A stretch of 52,223 nt of DNA from Mycobacterium sp. IS-1742 (GTDB lineage Bacteria > Actinomycetota > Actinomycetes > Mycobacteriales > Mycobacteriaceae): positions 1 to 52,223 of the forward strand of contig NZ_LQIV01000025.1 in assembly GCF_001500125.1 (NCBI RefSeq), in the 5' to 3' direction. The position numbers and the translations under genes are program-made. A model generated the notes under the pieces. It was not told the origin of the DNA. It saw only the letters and a program-made list of their open reading frames with translations, and made no database searches. Shown piece by piece: positions 17,370 through 27,738 of the stretch; within the stretch, counting starts at the first letter, position 1, and each line of letters begins with the position of its first letter.

Positions 17370-18217
17370 TCCCACACCCCTGAAAAAGAAAGAGGCAGAA
17401 TGAAACTGATCTCCAAGATCGGCGTGGTCGCCGCCACCGGTGCGCTGGGCCTGGGCCTGACCGCATGCGGTGCGGGTGACACCGAGGCCAATAGCGACAC
17501 CACCCGCATCGGTGTGACGGTCTACGACATGAGCTCGTTCATCACCGAGGGCAAAGAAGGCATGGACACCTACGCCAAGGCCAAGAACATCGAGTTGGTG
17601 TGGAACTCTGCCAACAATGACGTCTCGACGCAGGCCAGTCAGGTCGACTCGTTGATCAACCAGGGTGTGGACGCGATCATCGTGGTTCCGGTGCAGGCGG
17701 ATTCGCTCGGCCCGCAGGTCGCCTCGGCCAAGGAGAAGGGCATCCCGCTGCTGGCGGTCAACGCCGCACTGGAGACGCCTGATCTCGCGGGCAACGTGCA
17801 GCCCGACGACGTGGCGGCCGGTGAGCAGGAGATGCAGATGATGGCCGACCGCCTCGGCGGCCGCGGCAACATCGTCGTGCTGCAGGGTCCGCTCGGCGGT
17901 TCGGGTGAGATCAACCGCGGCAAGGGCATCGACAACGTGCTCGCCCGCTACCCCGACATCAAGGTGCTGGCCATGGACACCGCGAACTGGAAGCGCGACG
18001 AGGCCGTCAACAAGATGAAGAACTGGATCTCGAGCTTCGGGCCGCAGATCAACGGTGTGGTGGCACAGAACGACGATATGGGTCTCGGCGCGCTGCAGGC
18101 GCTCAAGGAGGCCGGCCGCAACGACGTGCCGATCGTCGGTATCGACGGCATCGAGGACGGTCTCAACGCCGTCAAGAGCGGTGAGTTCATCGGTACCTCA
18201 CTGCAGAACGGCACCGT
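16743..18217 (+). repeat. Tandem duplication with long identical tracts in the binding-protein genes
   Basis: The two binding-protein genes align at a constant offset of 1080 bases. Tracts identical at every base include 16743-16795, 16875-16951 (77 bases) and 17013-17137 (125 bases) against the same positions plus 1080. Silent positions are identical inside these tracts but differ outside them. This pattern is expected from gene conversion after a tandem duplication. Confidence 0.85.
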
Positions 18218-18455
18218 GGAACTGTCCGCCGGGCTGGCCGTCGCCGACGCGCTGGTCAAGGGTGAGGACGTCAAGACCGACCCGGTCTACGTCATGCCCG
18301 CCATCACCAAGGACAACGTCGACGTCGCGATCCAGCACGTGGTGACCGAACGCGGCAAGTTCCTCGAGGGCCTGGTCGAGCTGACCGAGCAGAACCTCAA
18401 GACCGGCGACATCGCCTACGAGGGCATCCCGGGTCAGCAGCAGCCGCAGCCCTGA
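17400..18455 (+). CDS. Polyol/sugar ABC transporter substrate-binding lipoprotein, copy 2
   Basis: This 351-residue protein is a tandem paralogue of the preceding gene, with the same lipobox LTAC and domain order, and no indel against copy 1 from about residue 141 to 294. Differences concentrate in the N-terminal lobe (for example TEANSDTT, AKAKNIELVW, LETPDLAGN) and the C-terminal part (VADALVKGEDVKTDP, VTERGKFLEGLVEL). A ribosome site AGAGG lies 5 bases before the ATG. Retention of both copies suggests either dosage or split ligand specificity for one transporter core. It is the last gene of the operon and is followed by a strong hairpin. Confidence 0.92.
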   Translation: MKLISKIGVVAATGALGLGLTACGAGDTEANSDTTRIGVTVYDMSSFITEGKEGMDTYAKAKNIELVWNSANNDVSTQASQVDSLINQGVDAIIVVPVQADSLGPQVASAKEKGIPLLAVNAALETPDLAGNVQPDDVAAGEQEMQMMADRLGGRGNIVVLQGPLGGSGEINRGKGIDNVLARYPDIKVLAMDTANWKRDEAVNKMKNWISSFGPQINGVVAQNDDMGLGALQALKEAGRNDVPIVGIDGIEDGLNAVKSGEFIGTSLQNGTVELSAGLAVADALVKGEDVKTDPVYVMPAITKDNVDVAIQHVVTERGKFLEGLVELTEQNLKTGDIAYEGIPGQQQPQP

Positions 18456-18468
18456 TCCCTTCGCACGC

Positions 18469-18502
18469 AACGGGGCCGGTCACCGAGATGGCCGGCCCCG
18501 TT
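18469..18502 (+). terminator. Strong hairpin terminator ending the polyol operon
   Basis: AACGGGGCCGG at 18469-18479 pairs perfectly with 18492-18502, an 11-base-pair GC-rich stem with a 12-base loop, starting 14 bases after the second binding-protein stop. It overlaps the last codons of the convergent double-ATPase gene, so it may terminate in both directions. There is no U-tract. Confidence 0.75.
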
Positions 18503-21500
18503 CGTGCGCCAGGGCCAGCACCTCCTCGGCGGTCGGCGCGCCGGCCGGATGATGCGACAGGCACAGCGGCGTCCGGATCTTGTGGAACGACATCCCTTCC
18601 AGCGCGGCGTAGAACGTCCCCGACTGCAGTCTGCTGATGTCGGGCACCAGGCCACCCTTCACGCGGGCCATCTCGCGGGCCACCGCGATCTGCGTCGGCG
18701 AGTTGAGCAGTCCGTAGAACTGGGTGGCCGCATTGCCGGGGATGCGGTTGTCCAATCCCTTGGGCGCCTGCGTGGCGAAGACCAGGCCCAGCCCGTACTT
18801 GCGCGCCTGTGAGGACAACGCCACCGTGCTGTGGGTGCACGCGGTGGTGCCGACGGACGGCACGAAGTTCTGCGCTTCGTCCATCACCAGCAGTCCACCC
18901 AGCGGGCGGTCGCCCGCGGGATTGCGCTTGATCCAGGCGAACAGCGCCATTTGTAACTGGTTGACGAAACCCTCGCGCTGCGCGCCGTCGGTCAGCCCGA
19001 TCATGCTGATCACCGACACCCGCGCGCGGTGGCCCGCCGACGGCGTCAGCAGTACACCCGGATCGGCCGCCGTGCCCTCGCCGCCGAACAGCGGGTCGTT
19101 GACGATGGCCGCGCGCAGGTTCTGCGCGAGTTCGGCGGCCAGATCGCGTGCGCCGCTGAGTTGGCTGACACCCTCGGGCAGGTCGGCGAGCAGGCGGATG
19201 AAGCCCGGCAGCGTGGTATCCGGCCGACGCCCGTAGTGGCGCAGCGCCTCCCGCAACACCGCGCGAGACCTGTTGGCCTTGGCGGACTTACCGGTGATCA
19301 GCGCGCGGGGTTCGAGCGCCGCGACGGCCGACTCGACGGCGTCGGCGAATTCGTCGTGATCGTCCACCACGCCGGCGAAGTCCGGCAGCGGCTGGAACGA
19401 CAGCGGACGGCCAGCCGACCGGCGCGGCGTCCAGACCACCACCTCGGTGTTGGCCAGGTACTCCCGGGCGCGCGGCGTGTCGGCCGGATTCCACCCCTCG
19501 GGAAGCTGCGGCCACGCACTGCCGAGCCGGGCGAGGTCGTTGTTGGGATCGAGCACGATCGACGACACCCCGCGCAGCGCGCACTCTTCGACGAGGCGCC
19601 GGATCAACACCGTCTTACCGGATCCCGAGCCAGCGAACACCACGGTGTGCTTGCGCAGCGCCGCCAGATCGACGGACAGCGCGGTGACGGTGGCGACGTC
19701 GACGCCGACGGGCACCGCGGTGGGGGAGTCGGCGACCGGCGGGAGTTCCGGCCGGGGCGGGTCGGCGGTCTGCTCCTCGACCGGGTCGGCGGCCGCCTCG
19801 GGAATCGGTTCCGGTGACTCACCGGCCATCTCGCCGAGTGCGGCGCGCAGCAGGGTGACCCCGTGCGCCGGTCTGCGGGCGGCCAGCCATCCGGCCAGAC
19901 CCGGTGCGTCCTCGTCGATCAGATCGCGCAGTGCGGTCATGGTCCGCACGTCGTCGTCGGACAGCGGCAGTGTCCGCCCGCCGGCCGCCTCGAACTCCTC
20001 GACCATCGCGGCGGTCCTTGCTCCGCCCGGCCAGGGGGTGTTGCGCAACAGGAACAACCGGCGCTTCCCCGGGTCGGTGCCGAAACCCGTTGCCTGCGAG
20101 GCGTTCTTGATGCGGCTCTGAACGGCGACCGCGTTGCCGGCGGCGATCGCGCGGAACGCCCAGTGCCGTTCGTCGTCGAGTGCGGCGTCCACCACCTGGC
20201 GCAGCCGGGCGTGCAGGACCACCCGCCTGCCCGGCGGCGGGTCCAGGCGGAACGCCTGCCCGGTCTCACCCTCTTCGATGATCCAGGCGTCGAGAGTCGC
20301 CGACAGCAGGCTCGGCACCGTGGTGTCCTCGCCGTCGGGGTCCGTGGCCGCGGCGGGCACGGCGCGGCGCCGGTACTCGACGAACCTGCGATCCAGATCG
20401 GCGGTGTCGAAGGAACTCCGGGCGTGCTGCTGCTCGTGCTCTTCGGCCGGTTCACCGGTCAGGCGGGAAAGTTCGGTGACGGCGTCGAGGTCGAGGCACC
20501 GCCGCACGTGTGCGTCGGCCCGCTTGAGCAGTTCCCGCGGGGTGAACTGGGGTGCCTCCTCGAACGCCTCGGGCAGGATCGGCCAGCTGGGATAGGGCGG
20601 CTGGAAGCCGGTCGCGCGGTAGCTCGCGGTGAAGCGCCGTTCGAGGATGGCCCGGCCGATGTCGGCGGTGGGCAGCGCCTCGAGCGGCCTGGTGGTGCGG
20701 AACCGGTCCCGGACGGTCGACGTCGCGCGGTCCTGGATGGCCTCCCACGCGACCGGGAGGCAGGCGACCACGCCGGCGGTGCGCCGCATGGTCTGGCGCA
20801 TCGACATCAGGCCGTGTGCCACCTGCTCGAGGTCGCCGTTGTCGGCCGCCTGCCCTCCGCCGGTGCTGCGCACCGACTGCGCCAGCAGCGTGTCGATCTG
20901 GTCGATGGCCAGTACGGCGGGCCCGGCCAGCGCGACCAGCCGCGAGATGTCGCGCACCGATTCCTGCGGGGTCTTCGTGGGTGCGGGCAGGCGCCACCGG
21001 GCGCGCTCGTCGTCGAACTCGTCGTTGCCGTCGAGAAAGGCCTGCCCGACGTCCTGCACCTGCAGGTCGGCCGCACCGAGCAGGACCAGCGCGCGCAGCG
21101 TGTGGTGCGTCTCGCGCACGGTCGACCGGTGCACCTTGTGCAGTGCGTTGACGAATTCGTCGAGTACCTCGGGGGTGAGGTCGTCGTCCCCGGCGACCGC
21201 GCGTCGGGCCGCCCGGCCGATGTGGGCGATCGACGACAGTTCCCACAGCACGTCCTTCAGCTGGGTCTCGCGCTGCCCACCAGGGCGGCCGAGGCTCTCC
21301 AGGATGCCGCCGCGGGCGGATTCCCAGAAGCCGGCGGCGTCCAGCAGTTCGACGAGGAAGAAGTAGCCGCCGCGCTGCTGCACCCGCTCCCTGACCTGAC
21401 CGAGCAGGTGGGTTTTCCCGGAGCCCGCCTGGCCGCGGATGACCACGCCGAGCGGGGTGGACTCCGGGTCGCGTTCGGCGTCGCCGAACGCGGCGAGCAC

Positions 21501-21626
21501 GTCGCTCAGTGCGTGTTCGTGAAGGCCGTTGACGTGTACCGCACCCTGTGAATGCCACAGGTCGTCGGCCGTCGGCGCCCACGCGAGCCGCAGTCCGGCG
21601 AGCGCATCCCGTTCATCCGGCCGCAT
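18480..21626 (-). CDS. Large protein with two P-loop ATPase domains (AAA/Orc-like plus HerA/VirB4-like)
   Basis: This 1048-residue protein has an N-terminal AAA-type ATPase with Walker A GQAGSGKTH at residues 65-73 and Walker B AVLAIDQID near 232-240. A central region of unclear fold spans about 400-640. A C-terminal HerA/FtsK-superfamily ATPase follows, with Walker A GSGSGKTV near 661-669, LDPNNDLARLG, Walker B LLVMDEAQNF near 909-918 and VFATQAPKGLD. The C-terminal part resembles DNA-translocating DUF87 ATPases. Start is TGATG-coupled to the upstream winged-helix gene; an ATG at 21632 is also possible. Such two-motor proteins occur in DNA-processing, conjugation-like and defence systems, but I cannot place this one in a named family. 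Cytoplasmic; function unknown. Confidence 0.82.
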   Translation of the reverse strand: MRPDERDALAGLRLAWAPTADDLWHSQGAVHVNGLHEHALSDVLAAFGDAERDPESTPLGVVIRGQAGSGKTHLLGQVRERVQQRGGYFFLVELLDAAGFWESARGGILESLGRPGGQRETQLKDVLWELSSIAHIGRAARRAVAGDDDLTPEVLDEFVNALHKVHRSTVRETHHTLRALVLLGAADLQVQDVGQAFLDGNDEFDDERARWRLPAPTKTPQESVRDISRLVALAGPAVLAIDQIDTLLAQSVRSTGGGQAADNGDLEQVAHGLMSMRQTMRRTAGVVACLPVAWEAIQDRATSTVRDRFRTTRPLEALPTADIGRAILERRFTASYRATGFQPPYPSWPILPEAFEEAPQFTPRELLKRADAHVRRCLDLDAVTELSRLTGEPAEEHEQQHARSSFDTADLDRRFVEYRRRAVPAAATDPDGEDTTVPSLLSATLDAWIIEEGETGQAFRLDPPPGRRVVLHARLRQVVDAALDDERHWAFRAIAAGNAVAVQSRIKNASQATGFGTDPGKRRLFLLRNTPWPGGARTAAMVEEFEAAGGRTLPLSDDDVRTMTALRDLIDEDAPGLAGWLAARRPAHGVTLLRAALGEMAGESPEPIPEAAADPVEEQTADPPRPELPPVADSPTAVPVGVDVATVTALSVDLAALRKHTVVFAGSGSGKTVLIRRLVEECALRGVSSIVLDPNNDLARLGSAWPQLPEGWNPADTPRAREYLANTEVVVWTPRRSAGRPLSFQPLPDFAGVVDDHDEFADAVESAVAALEPRALITGKSAKANRSRAVLREALRHYGRRPDTTLPGFIRLLADLPEGVSQLSGARDLAAELAQNLRAAIVNDPLFGGEGTAADPGVLLTPSAGHRARVSVISMIGLTDGAQREGFVNQLQMALFAWIKRNPAGDRPLGGLLVMDEAQNFVPSVGTTACTHSTVALSSQARKYGLGLVFATQAPKGLDNRIPGNAATQFYGLLNSPTQIAVAREMARVKGGLVPDISRLQSGTFYAALEGMSFHKIRTPLCLSHHPAGAPTAEEVLALAHERGRPSR

Positions 21627-22249
21627 CAGCATTCGATCGCGATCAGGTGTTTGGGCTGGTTGCCGATGCGGATCGCGGCGTCGCGGTCGGCCTGGGTGAG
21701 TGTCTTCTGGTTCTCCTCGGGGATGAGGCTCACGCCCGGGCTCTGGTACAGGCGCACCAGCGCACCGTCGAGGTCCACGCTGCCCACGTCCGTCAGTTCG
21801 GCGCGCAATCGCGACAGGGGGACCCACCCGCCCGGCCGCTGCGCCAGCCGGTGGTAGGTCTCGCGGACCCGGTCCTCGACGGCGTCGGTGGCCGCGTCCT
21901 CCGGCGGCAGGAAGACGTCCGCCGGGCGCAGGTCCGCGGTGTCGAAGTAGCGTCCGAGCGCGCGCAGCACCGTGTAGAGGGCCCGGCCCTGCCCGGTCGC
22001 CGGCTGCGGTGACTCGGCGCCGAACAGCGTGCGACACACCGCCCAGCCGTCGTCGGTGAGTTCGTGGACGAGCGGCCGGCCTTCGGTGGTGTCGACCAGC
22101 CGGAGGCGGTTGAGCCGTTCGCGGCTCGGCTTGTCGAGTTTGGGGCCCAGCCGTTCCAGCTCGGGGTTCGAAACGGGCCGGGCCTCGGACATCAGGACCA
22201 GCAGGACCGCCTGTTCGGTTCCGCTCAGCTCGTTGACCGGAACGGTCAT
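21626..22249 (-). CDS. Winged-helix protein coupled to the double ATPase
   Basis: The 207-residue protein has an N-terminal winged-helix-like region at about residues 8-75 (TEQAVLLVLMSE, VSNPELERLGPKL, RERLNRLRLVD, VHELTDDGWAV), followed by a second helical region of about 120 residues with a possible second winged helix (VPLSRLRAELTDVGSVDLDGALVRLYQSPGV). The start at 22249 is the first ATG giving the intact HTH. The stop shares a base with the ATPase start, so the two proteins are made together and probably act together. Likely role: DNA binding or substrate recognition for the ATPase. No named family recognised. Confidence 0.7.
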   Translation of the reverse strand: MTVPVNELSGTEQAVLLVLMSEARPVSNPELERLGPKLDKPSRERLNRLRLVDTTEGRPLVHELTDDGWAVCRTLFGAESPQPATGQGRALYTVLRALGRYFDTADLRPADVFLPPEDAATDAVEDRVRETYHRLAQRPGGWVPLSRLRAELTDVGSVDLDGALVRLYQSPGVSLIPEENQKTLTQADRDAAIRIGNQPKHLIAIEC

Positions 22250-22284
22250 GTCGGGCGTCCTCCTGTCTGTCGTCGTGTGCAGTT

Positions 22285-22902
22285 CTACCTGGTGGTCGAC
22301 GTCGGTGGCGGGACGAGCGCGCCGGCGGGCACATCGGTGTACTGCGGCGCGTAGGCCTCGGCGGAGAAGGTGAAACCGCGCCTGCTGCGTTCGCTCAGGC
22401 AGGACACCCCGAAGGCTTCCTGGACGTTGCACCGGAAACCCGCCACGGCCAGGATCTGGTTGAACTGCAGGACGGTGGCGGTTCCGGTGGGCGGTGCGAA
22501 CGGCGTGTCATCGAGCGCCACGAAGGCCGGATCGCCGTCGCGGCCGACGACGATCGCGGTGGGAGCCACCTGCTCCCCGGCGGCGTCGGTCACGCTCTCC
22601 GGCGCCCCCGCGATGCTCAGTGCCGCACCGCCGGCGGCCTGGCACCCGGCCTGCACCCGCGGCACCACCGCGCACTCCCAGCGCCCCGACGGCGTGGTGA
22701 AGAAGTACTGGGTGAACCCGTCGACAGGCGCGCCGAAGTGGAACGCGTTGGCCAGGTTGGCGTTGTTCAGCGGCGGCGGGGGCGGCGCGGTGGGCGCCGC
22801 CGACCCGGGACCGCCGTCCTCGGTGGTCACCACCGTCGGTCCGGTACAGCCGGCCAGCACCATGACGGCCAGTGCTGCCGGGATCACAGTTGATACGCGC
22901 AT
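22285..22902 (-). CDS. Putative lipoprotein
   Basis: The 205-residue protein begins MRVSTVIPAALAVMVLAGC, a lipoprotein signal with the lipid-attachment Cys at residue 19, followed by a low-complexity Pro-rich linker. The folded part has four cysteines (WECAVV, QAGCQAA, FRCNVQ, VSCLSE) that could form two disulfides on the outer face of the membrane, and a YFFTTPSGRWEC motif seen in several mycobacterial secreted proteins. It ends 35 bases before the winged-helix gene on the same strand, so cotranscription is possible. Function unknown. Confidence 0.78.
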   Translation of the reverse strand: MRVSTVIPAALAVMVLAGCTGPTVVTTEDGGPGSAAPTAPPPPPLNNANLANAFHFGAPVDGFTQYFFTTPSGRWECAVVPRVQAGCQAAGGAALSIAGAPESVTDAAGEQVAPTAIVVGRDGDPAFVALDDTPFAPPTGTATVLQFNQILAVAGFRCNVQEAFGVSCLSERSRRGFTFSAEAYAPQYTDVPAGALVPPPTSTTR

Positions 22903-22949
22903 ATCGGTGTCCAAGAGTGCCGCAAGCGGTTCCGGGCGTGCCCGCCGGG

Positions 22950-23684
22950 TCAGCCCACGCGGGCCGCCAGCAGGTGACGCAGTGTGCGCGCGTTGCGCAC
23001 CGCGTGTCCGCCGAGATCGTTGTTGAAGTAGACCAGTACCCGGCGTCCCTCGGCGTCCCACGCCGCGATTCGGTCGGCCCACCGGCTCAGGGCGTCGTCG
23101 GGGTAGGACCCGGCGTAGAGCGACTCCTGGCTCGGGCCGTGCATCCGCAGATAGACCAGATCCCCGGTGGCTCGGGGCCTTCACCGCAGCCCGGCGCCGC
23201 TCATGATCACGTAGGCGGCCCGGTGGTCCTCGAGCAGGCGATACACCGCCGGGTCGTCCCAGGAGGGGTGGCGCAGTTCCATGGCGACGGGGATCCGGTC
23301 CGGCATGACCGTCAGGAAGTGCCCCAGCAGGGCGTCGTCGCGTTCGATGGCCGGATGCAGTTGCACCAGCAGGGCTTCGCGCCGGTCACCCAGCGCGGTC
23401 CAGCACCGTTCGAACCGGTCCACCCACGGTTCCGGGTTCGTCAGTCGGCGGAAATGGGTGAGCCCGCGGTGGGCCTTGACCGACATGGTGAACCCCTCGG
23501 GCAGGCGATTCCGCCACCCTTCGAAGGTCGCGTCGCGCGGCCAGCGGTAGAAGCTGGCGTTCAGTTCGACCGTGTCGAACTCCGCCACGTAGAGGCCGAG
23601 GCGTTCGGCCACCGGTGTGCGTTGCGGATAGAGCACGTCGGTCCAGTGGTCGTAGGACCATCCGGAGGTGCCGATGCGGATCAT
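22950..23684 (-). pseudogene. DUF72 protein gene with an in-frame TGA
   Basis: The frame from ATG 23684 encodes a DUF72 (YecE-like) protein beginning MIRIGTSGWSYDHWTDVLYP and reads as a clean family member up to VIMSGAGLR. It then meets TGA at 23183-23181 and continues in the same frame with RATGDLVYLRMHGPSQESLYAGSYP, again classic DUF72, to a stop at 22950. The total of about 243 codons matches the family length, so only one codon is wrong. The TGA falls where relatives commonly have Cys (an LPCVLRAT-like segment, from memory). It may be a nonsense mutation, a sequencing error or, less likely, selenocysteine recoding. It overlaps the upstream HhH gene by ATGA. Confidence 0.75.
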
Positions 23685-24313
23685 CGGCCGCGCACCCGGT
23701 CGAACAGGTCGTCGTCGAGTGCCGCGCGCACCAGGGCCGCCGCGAACGCGGCCGTACCGTCGGCCGCCAGTTTCTGCAGCGCTGCCGGATCGTCCGGCAG
23801 ACCGAGCCGGGAGGCCGTGCCGATCGCGCGCTGGTCGAAGTAGGGCCGCACCCACGTCCAGGTGTCCTGCACCTCCCGCAGGAAGATGTCGGAGCCGGTG
23901 TCGCCGATACCCTTGAAACGCTTGAGGTTTCGCCGCACGGCGTTGACATCCCGGTCTTCGGCAAGCCTGCGCAGGTCACCGCCGTACTCCTCGCGCACGG
24001 TCCGGGCCATCTCCACCAGCCGGGTGGCGGAGCTCTCGTCGTACCGGGCGTAGCCCGCGCGGCCGAACGCCTCGATCATGGTCCTGCGGTCGGCCTCGAG
24101 CACCGCGTCGGGGGTGCGCAGTCCCGCCGCGAACAGCTCGCGCGCCGCGTGCATCGCGACGGTCGCGTCGATCGGCTTACTGGCCAGCATGCACAGCACC
24201 AGCAGCTGGAACAGCGGCATGGGCGTGTCGGCGAGCCGGATACCCGCCTCGTCGGCATAGGTCCGGCCTGCCTCGTCCCGCAGGCGCCGGACGATGTCCT
24301 GCGATGCGCCCAT
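23681..24313 (-). CDS. HhH-GPD superfamily DNA-repair-like protein
   Basis: The 210-residue protein has an endonuclease III-like all-helical layout with a helix-hairpin-helix around residues 131-146 (KRFKGIGDTGSDIFLREV) followed by WVRPYFDQRAI, where glycosylases place their catalytic Asp. It lacks the four-cysteine iron-sulfur cluster of classical endonuclease III and has Asp where the bifunctional enzymes have the lyase Lys in the hairpin. It may therefore be a monofunctional glycosylase or a non-catalytic relative. Its stop overlaps the DUF72 start, so the two are cotranscribed. Confidence 0.68.
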   Translation of the reverse strand: MGASQDIVRRLRDEAGRTYADEAGIRLADTPMPLFQLLVLCMLASKPIDATVAMHAARELFAAGLRTPDAVLEADRRTMIEAFGRAGYARYDESSATRLVEMARTVREEYGGDLRRLAEDRDVNAVRRNLKRFKGIGDTGSDIFLREVQDTWTWVRPYFDQRAIGTASRLGLPDDPAALQKLAADGTAAFAAALVRAALDDDLFDRVRGR

Positions 24314-24351
24314 GGCGGTTGCATTACCCGCGCACGCCTGCGGTGAACCGG

Positions 24352-24684
24352 CTACTTGGGCGGCAGCGCCTTGGCGTAGTCGACGCCGTGGCGCACCCAG
24401 GACCGCAGCTGGCGCATGGTCCGCACGCCGTCCTGCTCGACCCGCAGCCAGCCCCGGACCTCGCGGCCGGACATGACCATCGGCGCGGCGTGCTCGCGCC
24501 GGAGGAGCTTCTCGGTCTGGTCGGGCGGGACGCGGACCATCAGGCCGCCCTGGCCGCTGGCGGCCACCGCCATGTGGCCGTCGATCAGGAAGGCCAGCCC
24601 GCCGAACATCCGTTTCTCGGTGACGGCCCGTTCGGCGGAGACGATTTCGCGGATGCGGTCGGCGAGGTCGGCGTCGTAGGCCAC
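24352..24684 (-). CDS. TfoX N-terminal domain protein
   Basis: This 110-residue protein matches the stand-alone TfoX-N fold: AYDADLADRIREIV, EKRMFGGLAFLIDGHMAVA, LMVRVPPDQTEKLL and a C-terminal RTMRQLRSWVRHGVDYAKALPPK. In gammaproteobacteria TfoX relates to competence control; in actinobacteria such short proteins are common and uncharacterised. GTG at 24684 gives the usual length. An upstream in-frame ATG at 24747 would add 21 residues lying inside the lon terminator, so it is rejected. It lies 38 bases upstream of the HhH gene on the same strand. Confidence 0.75.
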   Translation of the reverse strand: MAYDADLADRIREIVSAERAVTEKRMFGGLAFLIDGHMAVAASGQGGLMVRVPPDQTEKLLRREHAAPMVMSGREVRGWLRVEQDGVRTMRQLRSWVRHGVDYAKALPPK

Positions 24685-24719
24685 CCGGTCATTCTGCGGC
24701 AGATACTCACTGAATGCAG

Positions 24720-24755
24720 TGAGGGTCGTGTTCCCCGCTGGGATCACGACCCTCA
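24720..24755 (-). terminator. Hairpin terminator of lon
   Basis: TGAGGGTCGTG at 24720-24730 pairs perfectly with CACGACCCTCA at 24745-24755 around a 14-base loop; with one mismatch the stem extends three bases further on each side. It starts 18 bases beyond the lon stop on the minus strand and upstream of the TfoX-like gene, so it separates the two transcription units. Confidence 0.7.
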
Positions 24756-24773
24756 GTGCACTGTCCGACCGCG

Positions 24774-27110
<2,337 letters not shown>

Positions 27111-27123
27111 GTGATCCTCCAAA

Positions 27124-27144
27124 GTTCAGTCGAATCGACTCAAC
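27124..27144. promoter_or_regulatory. HAIR-like HspR operator upstream of lon
   Basis: Read on the lon strand, GTTGAGT, seven bases, then ACTGAAC lie 14-34 bases before the lon start codon. The HAIR consensus is CTTGAGT-N7-ACTCAAG, so 11 of 14 arm bases match and the N7 spacing is exact. Lon is a known HspR/HAIR regulon member in Streptomyces (from memory). The position just upstream of the ribosome site suits repression by HspR. Confidence 0.7.
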
Positions 27145-27175
27145 CCTGGGTGTGGGTGGTTTGTTCCCGGAGGAC

Positions 27176-27652
27176 CTATCGCTGGTCGGCGGGTGCCGGG
27201 CGTCCCGGGCCCCGCGGGCGATCCAGCCAGCGCGAGAGCCGGGGTTCCAGGACGGCGAGCAGCGCCGCGACCGCGAACCACAGAACCGACAGCGCCACCG
27301 TGGTGTTCCAGGCGTCGAAGGAGTAGCCGTCGTCGTCTTCGCTGTGGAAGAACGGCGCGATGATGCCGAACTGGATCGCCGGTGCCACGGCGATGCAGAA
27401 CGCGAGCGCGGTGGTGGCGCCGAACGCCCCACGCAGCAGCATCGCCCGCGGAGTCCGCACGGTCGGCGCGGGGCGGTGGTGCGCGAGCAGGATGACCAGC
27501 AACAGCAGGCCGATCACCACGGCCAGCACATCCCAGTCGTCGCCGGCGAAGATGAACGCGACCGCGCCGCCCACGGTGGCCAGCGCCAGCGCGCCGGGGT
27601 CTGTCCGTTGCTGCAGTTCGATACGTGTCACGGCATTGGCGTCGTCGGCCAT
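27176..27652 (-). CDS. Small membrane protein of unknown function
   Basis: The 158-residue protein has four hydrophobic segments: about residues 21-36 (GALALATVGGAVAFIF), 40-57 (DVLAVVIGLLLLVILLAH), 73-98 and 117-138 (TVALSVLWFAVAALLAVLE). A short cytoplasmic N-terminus and an Arg/Pro-rich C-terminal tail flank them. The acidic loop HSEDDDGYSFDAWN lies between segments 3 and 4. It is 65 bases upstream of lon on the same strand, but the HAIR box lies between them, so lon probably has its own promoter. No family recognised. Confidence 0.6.
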   Translation of the reverse strand: MADDANAVTRIELQQRTDPGALALATVGGAVAFIFAGDDWDVLAVVIGLLLLVILLAHHRPAPTVRTPRAMLLRGAFGATTALAFCIAVAPAIQFGIIAPFFHSEDDDGYSFDAWNTTVALSVLWFAVAALLAVLEPRLSRWLDRPRGPGRPAPADQR

Positions 27653-27738
27653 TGCGTCACTCTAAGGTCGCGCCCGGTCACCCGGCGCGGTGTTTGCCGC
27701 TCGAACATCCGGCGTGTCGCGGCACGACCCACATACGG

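Noticed and set aside
19863..21551. A 562-residue plus-strand frame opposite the double ATPase
   Set aside because: Shadow of the minus-strand gene, with no domain pattern.
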